DNA of 64,000 bases from Ogataea parapolymorpha DL-1 (GCF_000187245.1 NC_027861.1:930001-994000); one strand, 5' to 3'; counted from the stretch's first letter, positions 1 through 9,268 are shown. Notes: generated from the sequence alone by a model not told the origin. Numbers and translations: made by a program.

Positions 1-1484
1 TCGGGAATAGGAATGTCAGCATGCAGAGCGTACGGAGATCGCATTGCCCGTTGAAACTGCGAAGGCTGTCGTGGCAAAGCCGGACGCGCCTTGGCCACGA
101 GATTGGGCGAAGTCGGGTGGTACAGGTCGCCAGGTGTTAGTTCCTCCGTCTCCTCAAACTGGTTGCGGTCCTGGCTCACAAACGTCAGCCGTGCTCCCGC
201 CTGGCTGTCCCAGGCAGCGGCCATCGTCGGCAGCGTGTCGACGAGCCGTGGCTCCGCGCTCACGTCGTGCTGCACCAGCGTCTTATCCTTGGACGCGCTC
301 ACCAAGTACTTGGGCGTTTTCCACACCAGCCCGGTCACCTGGTTGGTGTGCAGCTCGATCACATTTTTCGGCACGTGTTTGCGTGCGAGGCTCCAGATCT
401 GGATGCACGGGTCGTCGTTCAAAAAACACGTCGCCACATCGGTCGTCAGCACCGAGCTGTTGCCCCGCCCGCGACACCAGCTCACTTTCGAAATCGGGCC
501 CGCCGTGTTGATCACGTGATCCGGTTCACGCTGGTGGTCGCTACCGGGTCCCATGTTCCATACTTGAAGCTGTTTGTCGCGGCCGCCGCTGATGAGGTAG
601 TCCAGTTCTGGATGCCAATCGAGAGTGAGCCCCGGCCCTGTGTGTGCGTTGAGCTTTCGCTCGAATGTGGTCGGTCTGCGCAGGTCCCATTTCTGGATCA
701 CGCCGGAGTCTGCAATGCTGCAAAAATTGCGTGCTATGCGCGGGCTGAACTGCACGCAGCGCACGGCGTCGGAGTTACCACGAATCGTGAGCTGGGCCTT
801 GGTGTTTTTGGTTCGCAGATCCCATATTTTCATCTTGCCGTCTTGTGACCCGGACAGCAGAGTGTGCGGGCTGAGCGGGCTGAAATCGACGGAGTTGACT
901 GCGCGCTGGTGGTCGCTGAACGTGGTGCGCACGCGTGTGCCGCGGTCGAGGTTATAAATGTGAATAGAGCCCGAAAGCGTCGAGATGGCGATGTTTCTGC
1001 CGTACTGCTGGTAGCCGAACTTTGCGTCAGCGACGAGGCCGTACTTGTTGCTTCGGGAGCCTGCGTTCGGCAAGACAAGGTCGTACTCTACACTGATCTC
1101 GTTTGAGGCGACTTTCACGAGCTGCAGTGCCTTTGGCCCGCCGATCACAAACAGGTTGGGTGTTTCGTTGGACTTGGCGCACGCGAGAATCTCGTTGACG
1201 CTGTGCAGTCGCGTTTTGTTGGACTCGGCGTTGTGTTTCGATACAGATGCCGAGGATGGCAGGATTGAGAGCGACGAGGCTGGCACGGCGTGGCTCACCG
1301 ACGACGACGGGCTGGGGCTTGTGTTGGTGGACAGGCCATAGATGTTGAAGGCCATTCGGGAAAACTGTCCGCTCGAGCGCCGGTGGTGGTCCATGACAAA
1401 CATGGCGCTGGGCGAGCTGCTCAATGGACGGTCCTGCCCGCGCTCGCCGTGTTTGTCGAGCGACTTTTCCGACTCGTGGGACAT
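1..1484 (-). CDS. RTC1: Rtc1/WDR24-type WD40 protein, SEACAT (GATOR2) subunit, 3' end cut by window
   Basis: The reading frame starts at the ATG at 1484 and stays open to the window edge, so about 494 N-terminal residues are visible and the C-terminus, where the family carries its RING domain, is missing. A Ser-rich head of roughly 110 residues is followed by WD40 blades with motifs such as SGSQDGKMKIWDLR, and by LNAHTGPGL near residue 280 and SLARKHVPK further on, which match S. cerevisiae Rtc1 closely. Known role of the family: part of the vacuole-associated SEA complex that counters SEACIT/GATOR1 and so promotes TORC1 activity when amino acids are present. The start lies only 30 bp past the stop of SLD5 on the same strand. 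Many open frames on the opposite strand here are shadows of this GC-rich gene. Confidence 0.85.
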   Translation of the reverse strand, partial: MSHESEKSLDKHGERGQDRPLSSSPSAMFVMDHHRRSSGQFSRMAFNIYGLSTNTSPSPSSSVSHAVPASSLSILPSSASVSKHNAESNKTRLHSVNEILACAKSNETPNLFVIGGPKALQLVKVASNEISVEYDLVLPNAGSRSNKYGLVADAKFGYQQYGRNIAISTLSGSIHIYNLDRGTRVRTTFSDHQRAVNSVDFSPLSPHTLLSGSQDGKMKIWDLRTKNTKAQLTIRGNSDAVRCVQFSPRIARNFCSIADSGVIQKWDLRRPTTFERKLNAHTGPGLTLDWHPELDYLISGGRDKQLQVWNMGPGSDHQREPDHVINTAGPISKVSWCRGRGNSSVLTTDVATCFLNDDPCIQIWSLARKHVPKNVIELHTNQVTGLVWKTPKYLVSASKDKTLVQHDVSAEPRLVDTLPTMAAAWDSQAGARLTFVSQDRNQFEETEELTPGDLYHPTSPNLVAKARPALPRQPSQFQRAMRSPYALHADIPIP

Positions 1485-1514
1485 AAATAAATGGATTATT
1501 TTATTTTATTTTAT
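1485..1514. repeat. T-rich TTTTA tract between SLD5 and RTC1
   Basis: This 30 bp spacer is made largely of TTTTA units read on the plus strand (A-rich on the gene strand) and is the only sequence between the SLD5 stop and the RTC1 ATG. A similar T-rich tract lies on the other side of SLD5 at 2195-2245. It may supply poly(A) signals for SLD5 or the RTC1 leader, but that is inference. Confidence 0.6.
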
Positions 1515-2186
1515 TTACAACACCCGTACATCGCCTGTTTCCACCAAGTCCTTCACCGCGCGGTAGCGTACCACGTAGATGCCGTTTTTAGTGAGCTCGA
1601 TCTCCTCATCGTCCACCTCGACCACGTTCTCGGCCGTCGCCTGCACGAACACGGGGCGGTCCAGGTCCGGTTCGTCGATCATCGACACACCGCCCCCCGT
1701 CTCGTCGATGGCCTGCAACGACTCCGGCAGGTTTTTCATGAACTGCGAGTTGTACAGCTCCAGCAGCAGCTCCAGATGGCGCTCCATGTATGCAAACTCA
1801 TTGTTGCTAAGTTTGGCGGTTTCTTTGTCGTTTGAGCGGATGTAGAGCGAGTACTTGTCAATTTTCTGGAGTCGCGTTCTGGTGTATGATCTGATGATGA
1901 ATTGGACGCGGTCAAGCTCGGATTCAATCACCACGAGGCGCAGCTTGATTTCTCTCTCGTGCGTCTGCAGTTCGATCGAGTTCATCTCGATCAGCTCGAT
2001 CTGTTTGCGGATACGGATCAGGATGCGATCAATTAATTCCTGTTCGTACGGCAGCAGTTCCGGCACCGTGCGCTCTTTGACCCAGGCGTCCACCAGCAGT
2101 CGCACGTCCTCTGCACGGCGTTCGTCCTCGTTGTAGCCCGGTCGCTTCGACGCCTCAAACTCTTTGAGGATGTCGTCGAAATTCAT
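1515..2186 (-). CDS. SLD5: GINS complex subunit Sld5
   Basis: A 223-residue protein, the usual length for Sld5. It has the family layout: a helical N-terminal domain with ADVRLLVDAWVKERTVPELL-like spacing, the central ELLPYEQELIDRIL and QIELIE helices, and a small beta-rich C-terminal domain ending in DVRVL. Sld5 is one of four GINS subunits (with Psf1, Psf2 and Psf3) that join Mcm2-7 and Cdc45 in the CMG replicative helicase. The ATG at 2186 sits only 60 bp from the divergent PAC11 start, so both genes share a very short T-rich promoter. The family match rests on domain order and recognisable helices; I consider it secure. Confidence 0.85.
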   Translation of the reverse strand: MNFDDILKEFEASKRPGYNEDERRAEDVRLLVDAWVKERTVPELLPYEQELIDRILIRIRKQIELIEMNSIELQTHEREIKLRLVVIESELDRVQFIIRSYTRTRLQKIDKYSLYIRSNDKETAKLSNNEFAYMERHLELLLELYNSQFMKNLPESLQAIDETGGGVSMIDEPDLDRPVFVQATAENVVEVDDEEIELTKNGIYVVRYRAVKDLVETGDVRVL

Positions 2187-2246
2187 GTGTGATTTATTCT
2201 ATTTTATTTTATTTGATTTATTTATTTATTTATTTTATTTTGTTTT
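2187..2246. promoter_or_regulatory. 60-bp bidirectional SLD5/PAC11 promoter made of T-rich repeats
   Basis: The two divergent ATGs are separated by only 60 bp, nearly all of it TTTA/TTTTA repeats on the plus strand. Poly(dA:dT) tracts of this kind exclude nucleosomes in yeast promoters, so the tract could serve both genes. No other motif is visible in it. Confidence 0.5.
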
Positions 2247-3656
2247 ATGGACCGCAGAGCAGCATTGGAAGCCAAGAGGGCCAAGTTGGAAGAGCTGCGA
2301 CGACAACGGCTGGCACGAGAGGCCCAAATTGCCGGCCCACCGAAACTGGCTTCTCAGAGAAGTTTTGCGGATCAAGAAGAACAAAACAACAAGGAAAATG
2401 AGCCAGTTCCACATGCCCCAAAACCCGTTCTGTCAGAGCCGGTCCAGACAGACGTCCAAAATGAGCCCATCCACGCTCACGGTCACATTGACCTCCCCGT
2501 CCTACTGGAGAAATCCACGTCCACAGACGACGAAGAGGTGCACCGACAACTGGAACAGGAGATACGCCAAAAGCTCGAGCATGAGATCCGCAAGCAGCTG
2601 CAGCGCGAGTTCGAGCTCAAACAGCAAGCTCAGATCCATAAACCGGACCTCACGCCTCTCCTGGGGTCGCCGATTCCGCCGCAGAACGAAAACAGGAACA
2701 GCATCTATGCTGCTGCCAAAGAAGAACCTGACGTGACCAGCACATTTGTGACGTCACAAAAACTGCTTTTCAACGATACAGTTGCGTCGATGGCCGTCAC
2801 GTCGATCGACTGGTCGCCGCATTATCCTGAACTCATCGCTGCCGCATACACTGGCGCAAACAGACCGTGCTGTATCCTCGTCTGGAACACTCTCACCCTT
2901 ACACCGGAATTCAGTCTCCAAACGTACACAGACATCGTCGTGGTGAAGTTTGTCAAGTCGCGCTCAAACCAGCTGCTTGCCGGCGGCATCGACGGCAGGC
3001 TGTACCTGTACGAGTTTGACTCTGCGACCAAATATCCGGTTACATCGACAGCTAGCTCCGGCAAGTACCCCGTGGTGGCCATTTTAGAGACCTCGAATTC
3101 GGTGGTGAGCGTTTCGTCCGACGGCGTGGTTTCTGTTCACTCCAAGAACCTCATGACGGCCATTTCTCGCTCCCGGCTCGCGCTGGGCCAGAAATTCCAC
3201 ATCACAGCGTGCTCCATCAAACAGAACCATCTGCTGCTGGGCCTTTCCACAGGCAAGGTGTACAGAGTCGAGCTGGGGTCGCTGGACGACCCGGCCGCAC
3301 TGCAGCTGCTCTCTGCAACGACGTATCCACTGCCAGTGGTTTGCATTGACCACAACGCGAAAACGGCCGTTTCATGCGCGTTAGACTACAAAGTGAAGGT
3401 TTTCGAGAACGACGAGCTTCACACAATTAACACCTCGAACCTCGTGGCCGATATCAGTCTGGACCGCGAGTCGCAGACGTTTGTCACCGTGGGGCCCGAC
3501 GGGGCCGTCGAGTTCTGGAATTTGGGCGAAAACAGACACGCGAGTCTCGGCTCCATGAACCTGGGCGTGCCGCTCAACAGGGTAGAATGGAGTCCCGACG
3601 GGCGTGTTTTCGCTTGCGCCGCGGCAGATGGCCACGTCTACTTGGAAATTCTGTAG
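2247..3656 (+). CDS. PAC11: cytoplasmic dynein intermediate chain (Pac11)
   Basis: A 469-residue protein. Residues 2-27 form the charged coiled-coil helix typical of dynein intermediate chains (EAKRAKLEELRRQRL), which in the family binds the p150/Nip100 dynactin subunit and Ndl1. A PVQTDV segment at 65-70 looks like an LC8/Dyn2 light-chain site, and KSTSTD at 89-94 looks like a second, degenerate site. A second charged coiled coil covers about 97-130. From about residue 165 to the end there are WD40 blades (for example VTSIDWSP and VEWSPDGRVFACAAADG). Known role: it links Dyn1 heavy chain to light chains and cargo adaptors for spindle positioning. The gene starts 60 bp from SLD5 and ends 18 bp before the converging MCD1 stop. 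Confidence 0.8.
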   Translation: MDRRAALEAKRAKLEELRRQRLAREAQIAGPPKLASQRSFADQEEQNNKENEPVPHAPKPVLSEPVQTDVQNEPIHAHGHIDLPVLLEKSTSTDDEEVHRQLEQEIRQKLEHEIRKQLQREFELKQQAQIHKPDLTPLLGSPIPPQNENRNSIYAAAKEEPDVTSTFVTSQKLLFNDTVASMAVTSIDWSPHYPELIAAAYTGANRPCCILVWNTLTLTPEFSLQTYTDIVVVKFVKSRSNQLLAGGIDGRLYLYEFDSATKYPVTSTASSGKYPVVAILETSNSVVSVSSDGVVSVHSKNLMTAISRSRLALGQKFHITACSIKQNHLLLGLSTGKVYRVELGSLDDPAALQLLSATTYPLPVVCIDHNAKTAVSCALDYKVKVFENDELHTINTSNLVADISLDRESQTFVTVGPDGAVEFWNLGENRHASLGSMNLGVPLNRVEWSPDGRVFACAAADGHVYLEIL

Positions 3657-3674
3657 TTAGCACTAATTTATTCG

Positions 3675-5123
3675 TTACACAGCGAGTCCTGCGCGCGCAG
3701 AGATGCCGATCTCGCCAAACAGCCGGTCCTGGCTCAGCTCGACCGAGTCGCCCGTAGCAAGCACCAGCAGCTCGAAAAACGTCCGTGTGGCCTCTCTCTT
3801 CGGGTTGCGCGACAGCGGCTCGGCCGAGTCCATGTCACGGGCCACCAGCTCGCTGAACGTGGTCGCTGGCTTGTCGGCCAGCAGCGCGCGCAACTCCTCG
3901 GCGACTTTCACGGTTGCACGTGACACTGTTTGCGAGTCGCTGACGTTGTTTGTTTGGAATGACTCGAGCTCCTCGTCGAGCTCCGGCAGGTCCTGTGGCG
4001 CAGCAGGCTCAACCAGCTCCTCGAACGCCGCATCTTCAGCCCCAACATCGAACGAGGGCAGCTGCAGACTGACTTCATTTTCCGGGGCCTGCTCGACCTG
4101 TTCTGTCTCTTCCGTCCGTCTCTTCTTAATAACAGGCATTTCAAGCGCGCCAAACGTCAGACACCGCGGTTTTGCAAGCTCGATCACTTTCTCCAGATCC
4201 TCTGCCCGCTCCTCGGCCACCGGCGGCGCAGGGTAGCTGGCCTGGTACTCGCGGATTAGCTCGCCCGGAATCTCGATTTGCTCGTCCATGATCACACGCT
4301 TGCGCGACGTGCGCACCACGTCCACGTTCTCAAACACAGGCGCGCGTCTCGTACGCTTGTCGGGAATTGCTTCGATTTGGATTTCTGGCCCCAGCGGGTC
4401 GCCATGGCCGGGGGTGGCCGGCTCGTTTTCGTCGATCTCGAGAACAGGCTCGTGGAAGTCCGGCAGTTCGAAGTCCGGCACGTCGTTCAGCTGCTGCGAC
4501 GCGTTGGCCTCGTCGTCGGCTCTACCCAATTCGACTGACGCGTCGCGGTCGACGTCCATGGCGTCGCCGAGGTCGAAATCGAGGTTCAGCTCAAGATCGT
4601 CCTGGACGCCATCGAGCTCATCGACCTCGGTGCGTCGCGGAACTTCCACCGAACGGTCGAAAGTGGTCGACTCCTCGGGCAGCTGCGTCGGCTGCGTCGA
4701 TCGCTGAGTGTTGAATATATCGTCGAAATTCAGCGGCTCCTGGTACAACAGGTCGGTCTCGGTGACGGTATCCTGCAACGTGACGGCACGCATCGACGGC
4801 AGGACGGTCGACTCGGCCGGTAGGATGACCGACTGCGACGCTCTGAACGACGACTTGAGCTTTAGAATCGCGTCTGTCACGTCGTCTAGCAAATACTTTG
4901 CCTTGCGGGAATAGATCCGCACCACTCCGTACAACAATTGGCCCGTCAAACGCAGCGCCAGCGGTTCTGTGGACACACTGCTGCTAGACACAATCGCCCT
5001 AGTGCTCTCGGTGATATCTGTGTTGAGCAGCTGGTGTTTGGTGAGTTTCTTCTCGAGGTTCGCTGCCAGCCACACGTAGGCCAGCGGCCCCTCGCGAGAA
5101 AGCAGTTGTTCAGAGTAAAACAT
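3675..5123 (-). CDS. MCD1: cohesin alpha-kleisin Mcd1/Scc1/Rad21
   Basis: I set the start at the ATG at 5123, giving 482 residues that begin MFYSEQLLSREGPLAYVWLA, the textbook Rad21/Scc1 N-terminus that contacts the Smc3 head. The open frame continues about 199 codons upstream, but that part is antisense to the PMT gene and has no kleisin character. The C-terminal 70 residues (KREATRTFFELLVLATGD through FGEI) form the winged helix that binds Smc1. The middle is acidic and carries two separase-type ExxR sites, SVEVPR at 158-163 and SVELGR at 196-201. The protein closes the cohesin ring and is cut by separase at anaphase. It is somewhat shorter than the S. cerevisiae protein (566 residues). The stop converges on PAC11. 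Confidence 0.9.
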   Translation of the reverse strand: MFYSEQLLSREGPLAYVWLAANLEKKLTKHQLLNTDITESTRAIVSSSSVSTEPLALRLTGQLLYGVVRIYSRKAKYLLDDVTDAILKLKSSFRASQSVILPAESTVLPSMRAVTLQDTVTETDLLYQEPLNFDDIFNTQRSTQPTQLPEESTTFDRSVEVPRRTEVDELDGVQDDLELNLDFDLGDAMDVDRDASVELGRADDEANASQQLNDVPDFELPDFHEPVLEIDENEPATPGHGDPLGPEIQIEAIPDKRTRRAPVFENVDVVRTSRKRVIMDEQIEIPGELIREYQASYPAPPVAEERAEDLEKVIELAKPRCLTFGALEMPVIKKRRTEETEQVEQAPENEVSLQLPSFDVGAEDAAFEELVEPAAPQDLPELDEELESFQTNNVSDSQTVSRATVKVAEELRALLADKPATTFSELVARDMDSAEPLSRNPKREATRTFFELLVLATGDSVELSQDRLFGEIGISARAGLAV

Positions 5124-5215
5124 GCAAAGAAGAGCTATGAGAAATGAGAAATGTTCAGGAATGTTTTTTTTCCATGCAATTTTGGAACGCGTTGGTCGCG
5201 AATGTAAATAAAAAA

Positions 5216-7417
5216 TTATTTCGCGATATTCCAGCCTGGGAGCCAGTTCAGGTAAGCGTAATCCGACGCCCTGCCGGACATCCCCAGACACAATGGACTG
5301 AAGTACCAGAACAGGTACCCGACAAGAGCGTAAAGAACACCGTAGACCACATATCTGATCCGCGATGAGCCGGTAACGTACTCTACCACAAACCCAGCCA
5401 CATACATGGCAAAATACAGAGCAGGCATGTAGTGATGCACGTAGGTGACACGGCCCATCACGATGAACGGCAAATAGTGCAACAGCCAGCCAACAAACGG
5501 AACCAGACCACATATCGTGAATTTCCAGAGCTGGTCTGCAGAAACCGCCAGTTGTTGTCGCTGCCAGAGCAGCAGCAGTCGCACCGCCAGGAGCACAAAC
5601 ACGCCCAGACATGCCGTGGAAAACCACGTCGTGAACGGGTGGCTCAGCAGGTAGTACTTGGTCACGTGTGGGCCCCACGAGCACATGCGCAGTCCCACGA
5701 GCGCAAACGGCCACTGCCACCAGAACGACGCGATCTCGTCGTGTTTGTGCACGTCGGGCACGAGCGCGTTGTTCGACGCAAGCATGCCGTGCTGCACCAT
5801 GAAGAAGTCCACCAGAAAGCGCGGGCTCGGATACACGTAGTCGCTTTCAACGGCCAGATCGTCATTCTCGTGCATCTCGACGTTCCACAACGTCGATCTG
5901 TCGAACGGCAGCCTTGTGTCCGGACGACATACCACCTCGCCCTGCTTGAAGCCCCACGTCGGGTACGACTCGCCTGTTGTGGCTAGGTAGCAGCCCAGCA
6001 CTTTGTGGCGCAGCTTGAAGGTTGTGGTGAGCGGGTGCACCGTACTATAAAAATCTGGGCCATTTTCGGTGGCAGCGTAGCTTTTATTTCCAGAGTGCAG
6101 TTGCTCGACAATTTCCACCACCCAATCGTCCTTGGCGTCGCCGACAGTCTCATCGCCGTACCCACTCACCTCCCAGTACCTCTCAGAGACGTGTGCATGG
6201 ATGGCATGCGAGTGGAGGTTGGCCTTGGTGAGCTCGTGCTGCAGCCTGATGGCGTCTCCGTTCTGGATGAACGGGCCGTAATTGCGCTGTGTTCTTGCCG
6301 GCCGCACGATAAAGTTGTTGTTTGCGTCCTTGAACCCGTACGTCGTCACCTGGTGCTGCTCGGAGCCGGCAGGATACTTGGACGGGTGTGAATGGAGCAG
6401 ATTAGGCGACTTGCCTTGAGAACGGATGGTGATCTTTGAATCAATTGCCAAGTTTCGCGGATAGTTCCCCACGTCGGTGTCCTGCATGCTGGCCTGGTAC
6501 AGTGATGACAGCGAACCGGTTCCAGAGCCCGGTTTGTACAGAAGGCCAAAGTGGATCTTGAAAAAAATCAGGTACACCAGAAACGGGAGCATAATAAGGC
6601 CCACGATTCTGTAAATCCAGCTTTTCGCGTATCTGTGCAATTTGAAGTTTGGGCTCCAAAACTTCAGCCACAGCTCCAGAACAGTGTACAGTCCCACTAA
6701 AGCCGTCACAAACAGACCCACCCATTTCACAGAGCACACACAGCCAATGGAGACTCCAGTAATACAGAGCCAGCTAACCCATTGAGTCGAAAACTCTTTG
6801 TTTCGCAAATTGTGAAGCTTCGCAAGACAGTACAGCGTAGTGGCCGTAAAAAAGAGCAGCGACGAGTCCAGCAGAATGAACTTGCTCAGGGAAATGTACG
6901 ACAGTTCTAAACAGCACATCAACGAGATAAGATACGTTGTCAGCAGCGAATAACCCATTTCTTTGCACGTGAAGTAGCAAACAGGCACCATCAAACTGCC
7001 GAACCACGAGCCGTACCATCTGACAAGTGCATAATCAAATGCAACAGGGTATCTGCTCCCGCTCTCGAAATTGAAATTTTCAATAGTTCCATTAAAGCCG
7101 GCAAGATACTCGCTAAGTCCGCAAAGCATTTTGCCCAAAGGAGGATGCACGTCATGGTAGTATTCGTGCTTGAGATACTGCGAGCCGAACTTGCCAAAAT
7201 GCGCCTCGTCCCAGACCACGTTGGGGTTTTTCTCGAGACCATACAATCGAAGATAGGCCCCCAGCATGGTGAGGAGAATAGGCCCAACGACGGACTCCAG
7301 CGCCGCCAAGAAGGTCCAAACACTGGTCTTCTGCGCATTGGGTTTGGAATCCTCCAACTCCTCGACAGGCTTGTTGGACACAATCTTTTCCGGAAGCTCT
7401 TTTCTTTGTCTCAACAT
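5216..7417 (-). CDS. dolichyl-phosphate-mannose protein O-mannosyltransferase, PMT2 subfamily
   Basis: A 733-residue polytopic ER membrane protein of family GT39. The catalytic luminal loop 1 motif VVWDEAHFGKFG is at about 68-79, with the conserved Asp-Glu pair at 70-71, followed by HDVHPPLGKM. Residues about 320-520 form the luminal MIR domain, with LLHSHPSKYP and HLHSHA-like repeats. The C-terminal third holds more membrane helices with the RVTYVHHYMPALYFAMY signature. The enzyme moves mannose from Dol-P-Man to Ser/Thr of secretory proteins. MIR and loop 1 sequences place it with Pmt2, Pmt3 and Pmt6 rather than Pmt1 or Pmt4; I cannot decide between PMT2 and PMT6 by eye. It lies 92 bp upstream of MCD1 on the same strand. 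Confidence 0.85.
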   Translation of the reverse strand: MLRQRKELPEKIVSNKPVEELEDSKPNAQKTSVWTFLAALESVVGPILLTMLGAYLRLYGLEKNPNVVWDEAHFGKFGSQYLKHEYYHDVHPPLGKMLCGLSEYLAGFNGTIENFNFESGSRYPVAFDYALVRWYGSWFGSLMVPVCYFTCKEMGYSLLTTYLISLMCCLELSYISLSKFILLDSSLLFFTATTLYCLAKLHNLRNKEFSTQWVSWLCITGVSIGCVCSVKWVGLFVTALVGLYTVLELWLKFWSPNFKLHRYAKSWIYRIVGLIMLPFLVYLIFFKIHFGLLYKPGSGTGSLSSLYQASMQDTDVGNYPRNLAIDSKITIRSQGKSPNLLHSHPSKYPAGSEQHQVTTYGFKDANNNFIVRPARTQRNYGPFIQNGDAIRLQHELTKANLHSHAIHAHVSERYWEVSGYGDETVGDAKDDWVVEIVEQLHSGNKSYAATENGPDFYSTVHPLTTTFKLRHKVLGCYLATTGESYPTWGFKQGEVVCRPDTRLPFDRSTLWNVEMHENDDLAVESDYVYPSPRFLVDFFMVQHGMLASNNALVPDVHKHDEIASFWWQWPFALVGLRMCSWGPHVTKYYLLSHPFTTWFSTACLGVFVLLAVRLLLLWQRQQLAVSADQLWKFTICGLVPFVGWLLHYLPFIVMGRVTYVHHYMPALYFAMYVAGFVVEYVTGSSRIRYVVYGVLYALVGYLFWYFSPLCLGMSGRASDYAYLNWLPGWNIAK

Positions 7418-7507
7418 GAAAAAAGATTTAATGTAAAATAATCATTTTTATTTTTCGTAATAAACACTCGTTACACATAAGTGGGCGTACCGTGAAAATC
7501 TCATAAA

Positions 7508-9268
7508 TCATCTCTCAAAACTCAAATTCTCCATGCCAATGAATATGTCGTCCATCTTGCTAGTAAGTCCAGTGTTTGTGAACTGAGCCTGTCCAAAAAA
7601 GGCTGCATTTCCGCCCAGGGAGGGAAGTCCGCCCCCACGAGCTCCAGACGTGCCACCACTTAGCTGCTGGCCAAGAGGTGTCTGGCCGTTGGTCCGCAAA
7701 AGGTTCAGAGACGCAGCAGAGGACGAGTGGTGCAGAGTGGACGGGTTTTGATGCTGCAATTGGAAAATGTTTGGCGAAGAGGTGGCGCTCTGCAACTGTT
7801 GCGGCTGTGCAAATGTGTTAGGCTGGGTCTGCTGAGTCACAATCCGAGGAGACTGCTGTCTATATCTACCAGCATTCATGGAAAGAGGAGACGCCGTGCT
7901 CACAAGGTTGTGCGACTGCGACCGGATCAAAGAAGGTGGGAAGGCCGGTTGCGCGCCTGTTGCCGGGGTCGCGGCCGAAGACAGAGAGGTGCCGGCAACG
8001 CCTGTGACCGAGGTGCCCCCCGTGGTCTGGACGCCCAGCTCGGACCTCTTCACCGTAATAAAGCCAGACTCGAAAGATTCAACCAGATTCAAGAACTGGC
8101 ACAAAACAGATATAACTTTGCGCTGATTGGAGTTCATGGATGCCAAGGGAAAGGCCAGCTCGGAAACACTGGCAGGTAGCGTTGGGTTCTTAAATTCGTC
8201 TCTAAAAACAATCAGTTTGGAATAGATTTCTAACGTTTCAGGGTCATTAAAGTCCACGTTGCTCGGTAGGGAAGGAGGCTGGGCACTCAGAGTCACGTAG
8301 AGTCTGTCCGGCATGAGTTTGTGTGCAGTGCTAGCGTTGTTGAGAAGCGACATGTTGGTCTGTGCGGGGGTGGACGAGTTCGGCATTGAGCTAATGCTGT
8401 AAAGAGACGCCAGCGAGGTGGCGCTGGTGGAGCGGTGCTGTTCCTCCAATTGGCCGCGTTTTTCTCTTTTCTCGCGCTCGATCCGCTCTCGTTCAACCAT
8501 CGGCAACATTTTTTTGTATTCGACTCTGAGCTTTCTACCGCCAATCTCCCGACCATTCAAAACGTTCACCACCATGGACGTCTCCTCGGTTGAGTTGAAA
8601 TTGGCAAACGCAAGTCCGCGGAAAACTCCGTTATCGAAATGGTAATTAAAGGCATACGGTAATGGCAAGCTCAGCTTGGACATTACATCTAACAACTGTT
8701 CTTTCTTGATTGCAAATGGGATGTTTTTGATCACGATTGCGGTGGGAATAACATCTTCCTCGTCCTTCTCGAACTCGTGGGGTTGGTGAGAGTTGTTTGG
8801 CGACACAGGAGCCCCAGTGCTCTGTTGTCGTTCCTCGCCCTTGTCGTTGACCGTGGAGTTGCTGCTGTTTTTGTTAGTCAGCACACTCAGATTTGTGGTC
8901 TGCGACTGCTCGCTCGGCATGGACGACATGTTGAGACTGGACATGTTGATGCTAGGAGCCACCTGAGCCTGCTGTTCTATCCATGGCGTGACGTTCATCA
9001 TGGTGTTCGTTTGCTGCGGCAGCCAGTTTGGATTGAACGTGCCATGTTGTCCAAAATGCCGACTCTGAGACACGCGGCCAGAAAGAACAGAATTTCCTGT
9101 CGTGTTTGCGTTCATCGCTTGCATGGACGCATTTCCTCCGTAGGTGGACGAGGTGCAGCCGGACGCAGACGACATGGACGACATGGACGTATGGCGGTTG
9201 TTGTAGTCTGGGGCCGAGACATCCAAAGGTACCTGCTCGTAGGAGGGCGACTGAGACTGGAGAGACAT
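7508..9268 (-). CDS. PIN4: RRM RNA-binding protein Pin4/Mdt1 (S. pombe Cip1/Cip2 type)
   Basis: A 586-residue protein. The N-terminal 170 residues are low-complexity (Ser, Asn, Met, Gln). An RRM spans about 177-255 with AIVIKNIPFAIKKEQLLDVM and FDNGVFRGLAFANF, which match Pin4 nearly word for word, followed by the diagnostic charged linker RERIEREKREKRGQLEEQHR. A domain starting KLMPDRLYVTL near 318 corresponds to the R3H-like region of the family. The C-terminal 200 residues are Gln/Ser/Thr-rich. In S. cerevisiae, Pin4/Mdt1 binds mRNAs and works in G2/M progression and the Rad53 checkpoint. It is transcribed away from SBH1 across a 287 bp promoter region. Confidence 0.85.
   Translation of the reverse strand: MSLQSQSPSYEQVPLDVSAPDYNNRHTSMSSMSSASGCTSSTYGGNASMQAMNANTTGNSVLSGRVSQSRHFGQHGTFNPNWLPQQTNTMMNVTPWIEQQAQVAPSINMSSLNMSSMPSEQSQTTNLSVLTNKNSSNSTVNDKGEERQQSTGAPVSPNNSHQPHEFEKDEEDVIPTAIVIKNIPFAIKKEQLLDVMSKLSLPLPYAFNYHFDNGVFRGLAFANFNSTEETSMVVNVLNGREIGGRKLRVEYKKMLPMVERERIEREKREKRGQLEEQHRSTSATSLASLYSISSMPNSSTPAQTNMSLLNNASTAHKLMPDRLYVTLSAQPPSLPSNVDFNDPETLEIYSKLIVFRDEFKNPTLPASVSELAFPLASMNSNQRKVISVLCQFLNLVESFESGFITVKRSELGVQTTGGTSVTGVAGTSLSSAATPATGAQPAFPPSLIRSQSHNLVSTASPLSMNAGRYRQQSPRIVTQQTQPNTFAQPQQLQSATSSPNIFQLQHQNPSTLHHSSSAASLNLLRTNGQTPLGQQLSGGTSGARGGGLPSLGGNAAFFGQAQFTNTGLTSKMDDIFIGMENLSFER

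Noticed and set aside
44..957. Several long plus-strand open frames (up to 193 codons)
   Set aside because: They are antisense to RTC1, have no family character, and arise from high GC with few stops.
5124..5720. 199-codon N-terminal extension of the MCD1 frame
   Set aside because: It lies antisense to the PMT gene; the conserved kleisin N-terminus starts exactly at the ATG at 5123.
5432..5986. 184-codon plus-strand frame
   Set aside because: Shadow of the PMT gene on the other strand; no recognisable domain.
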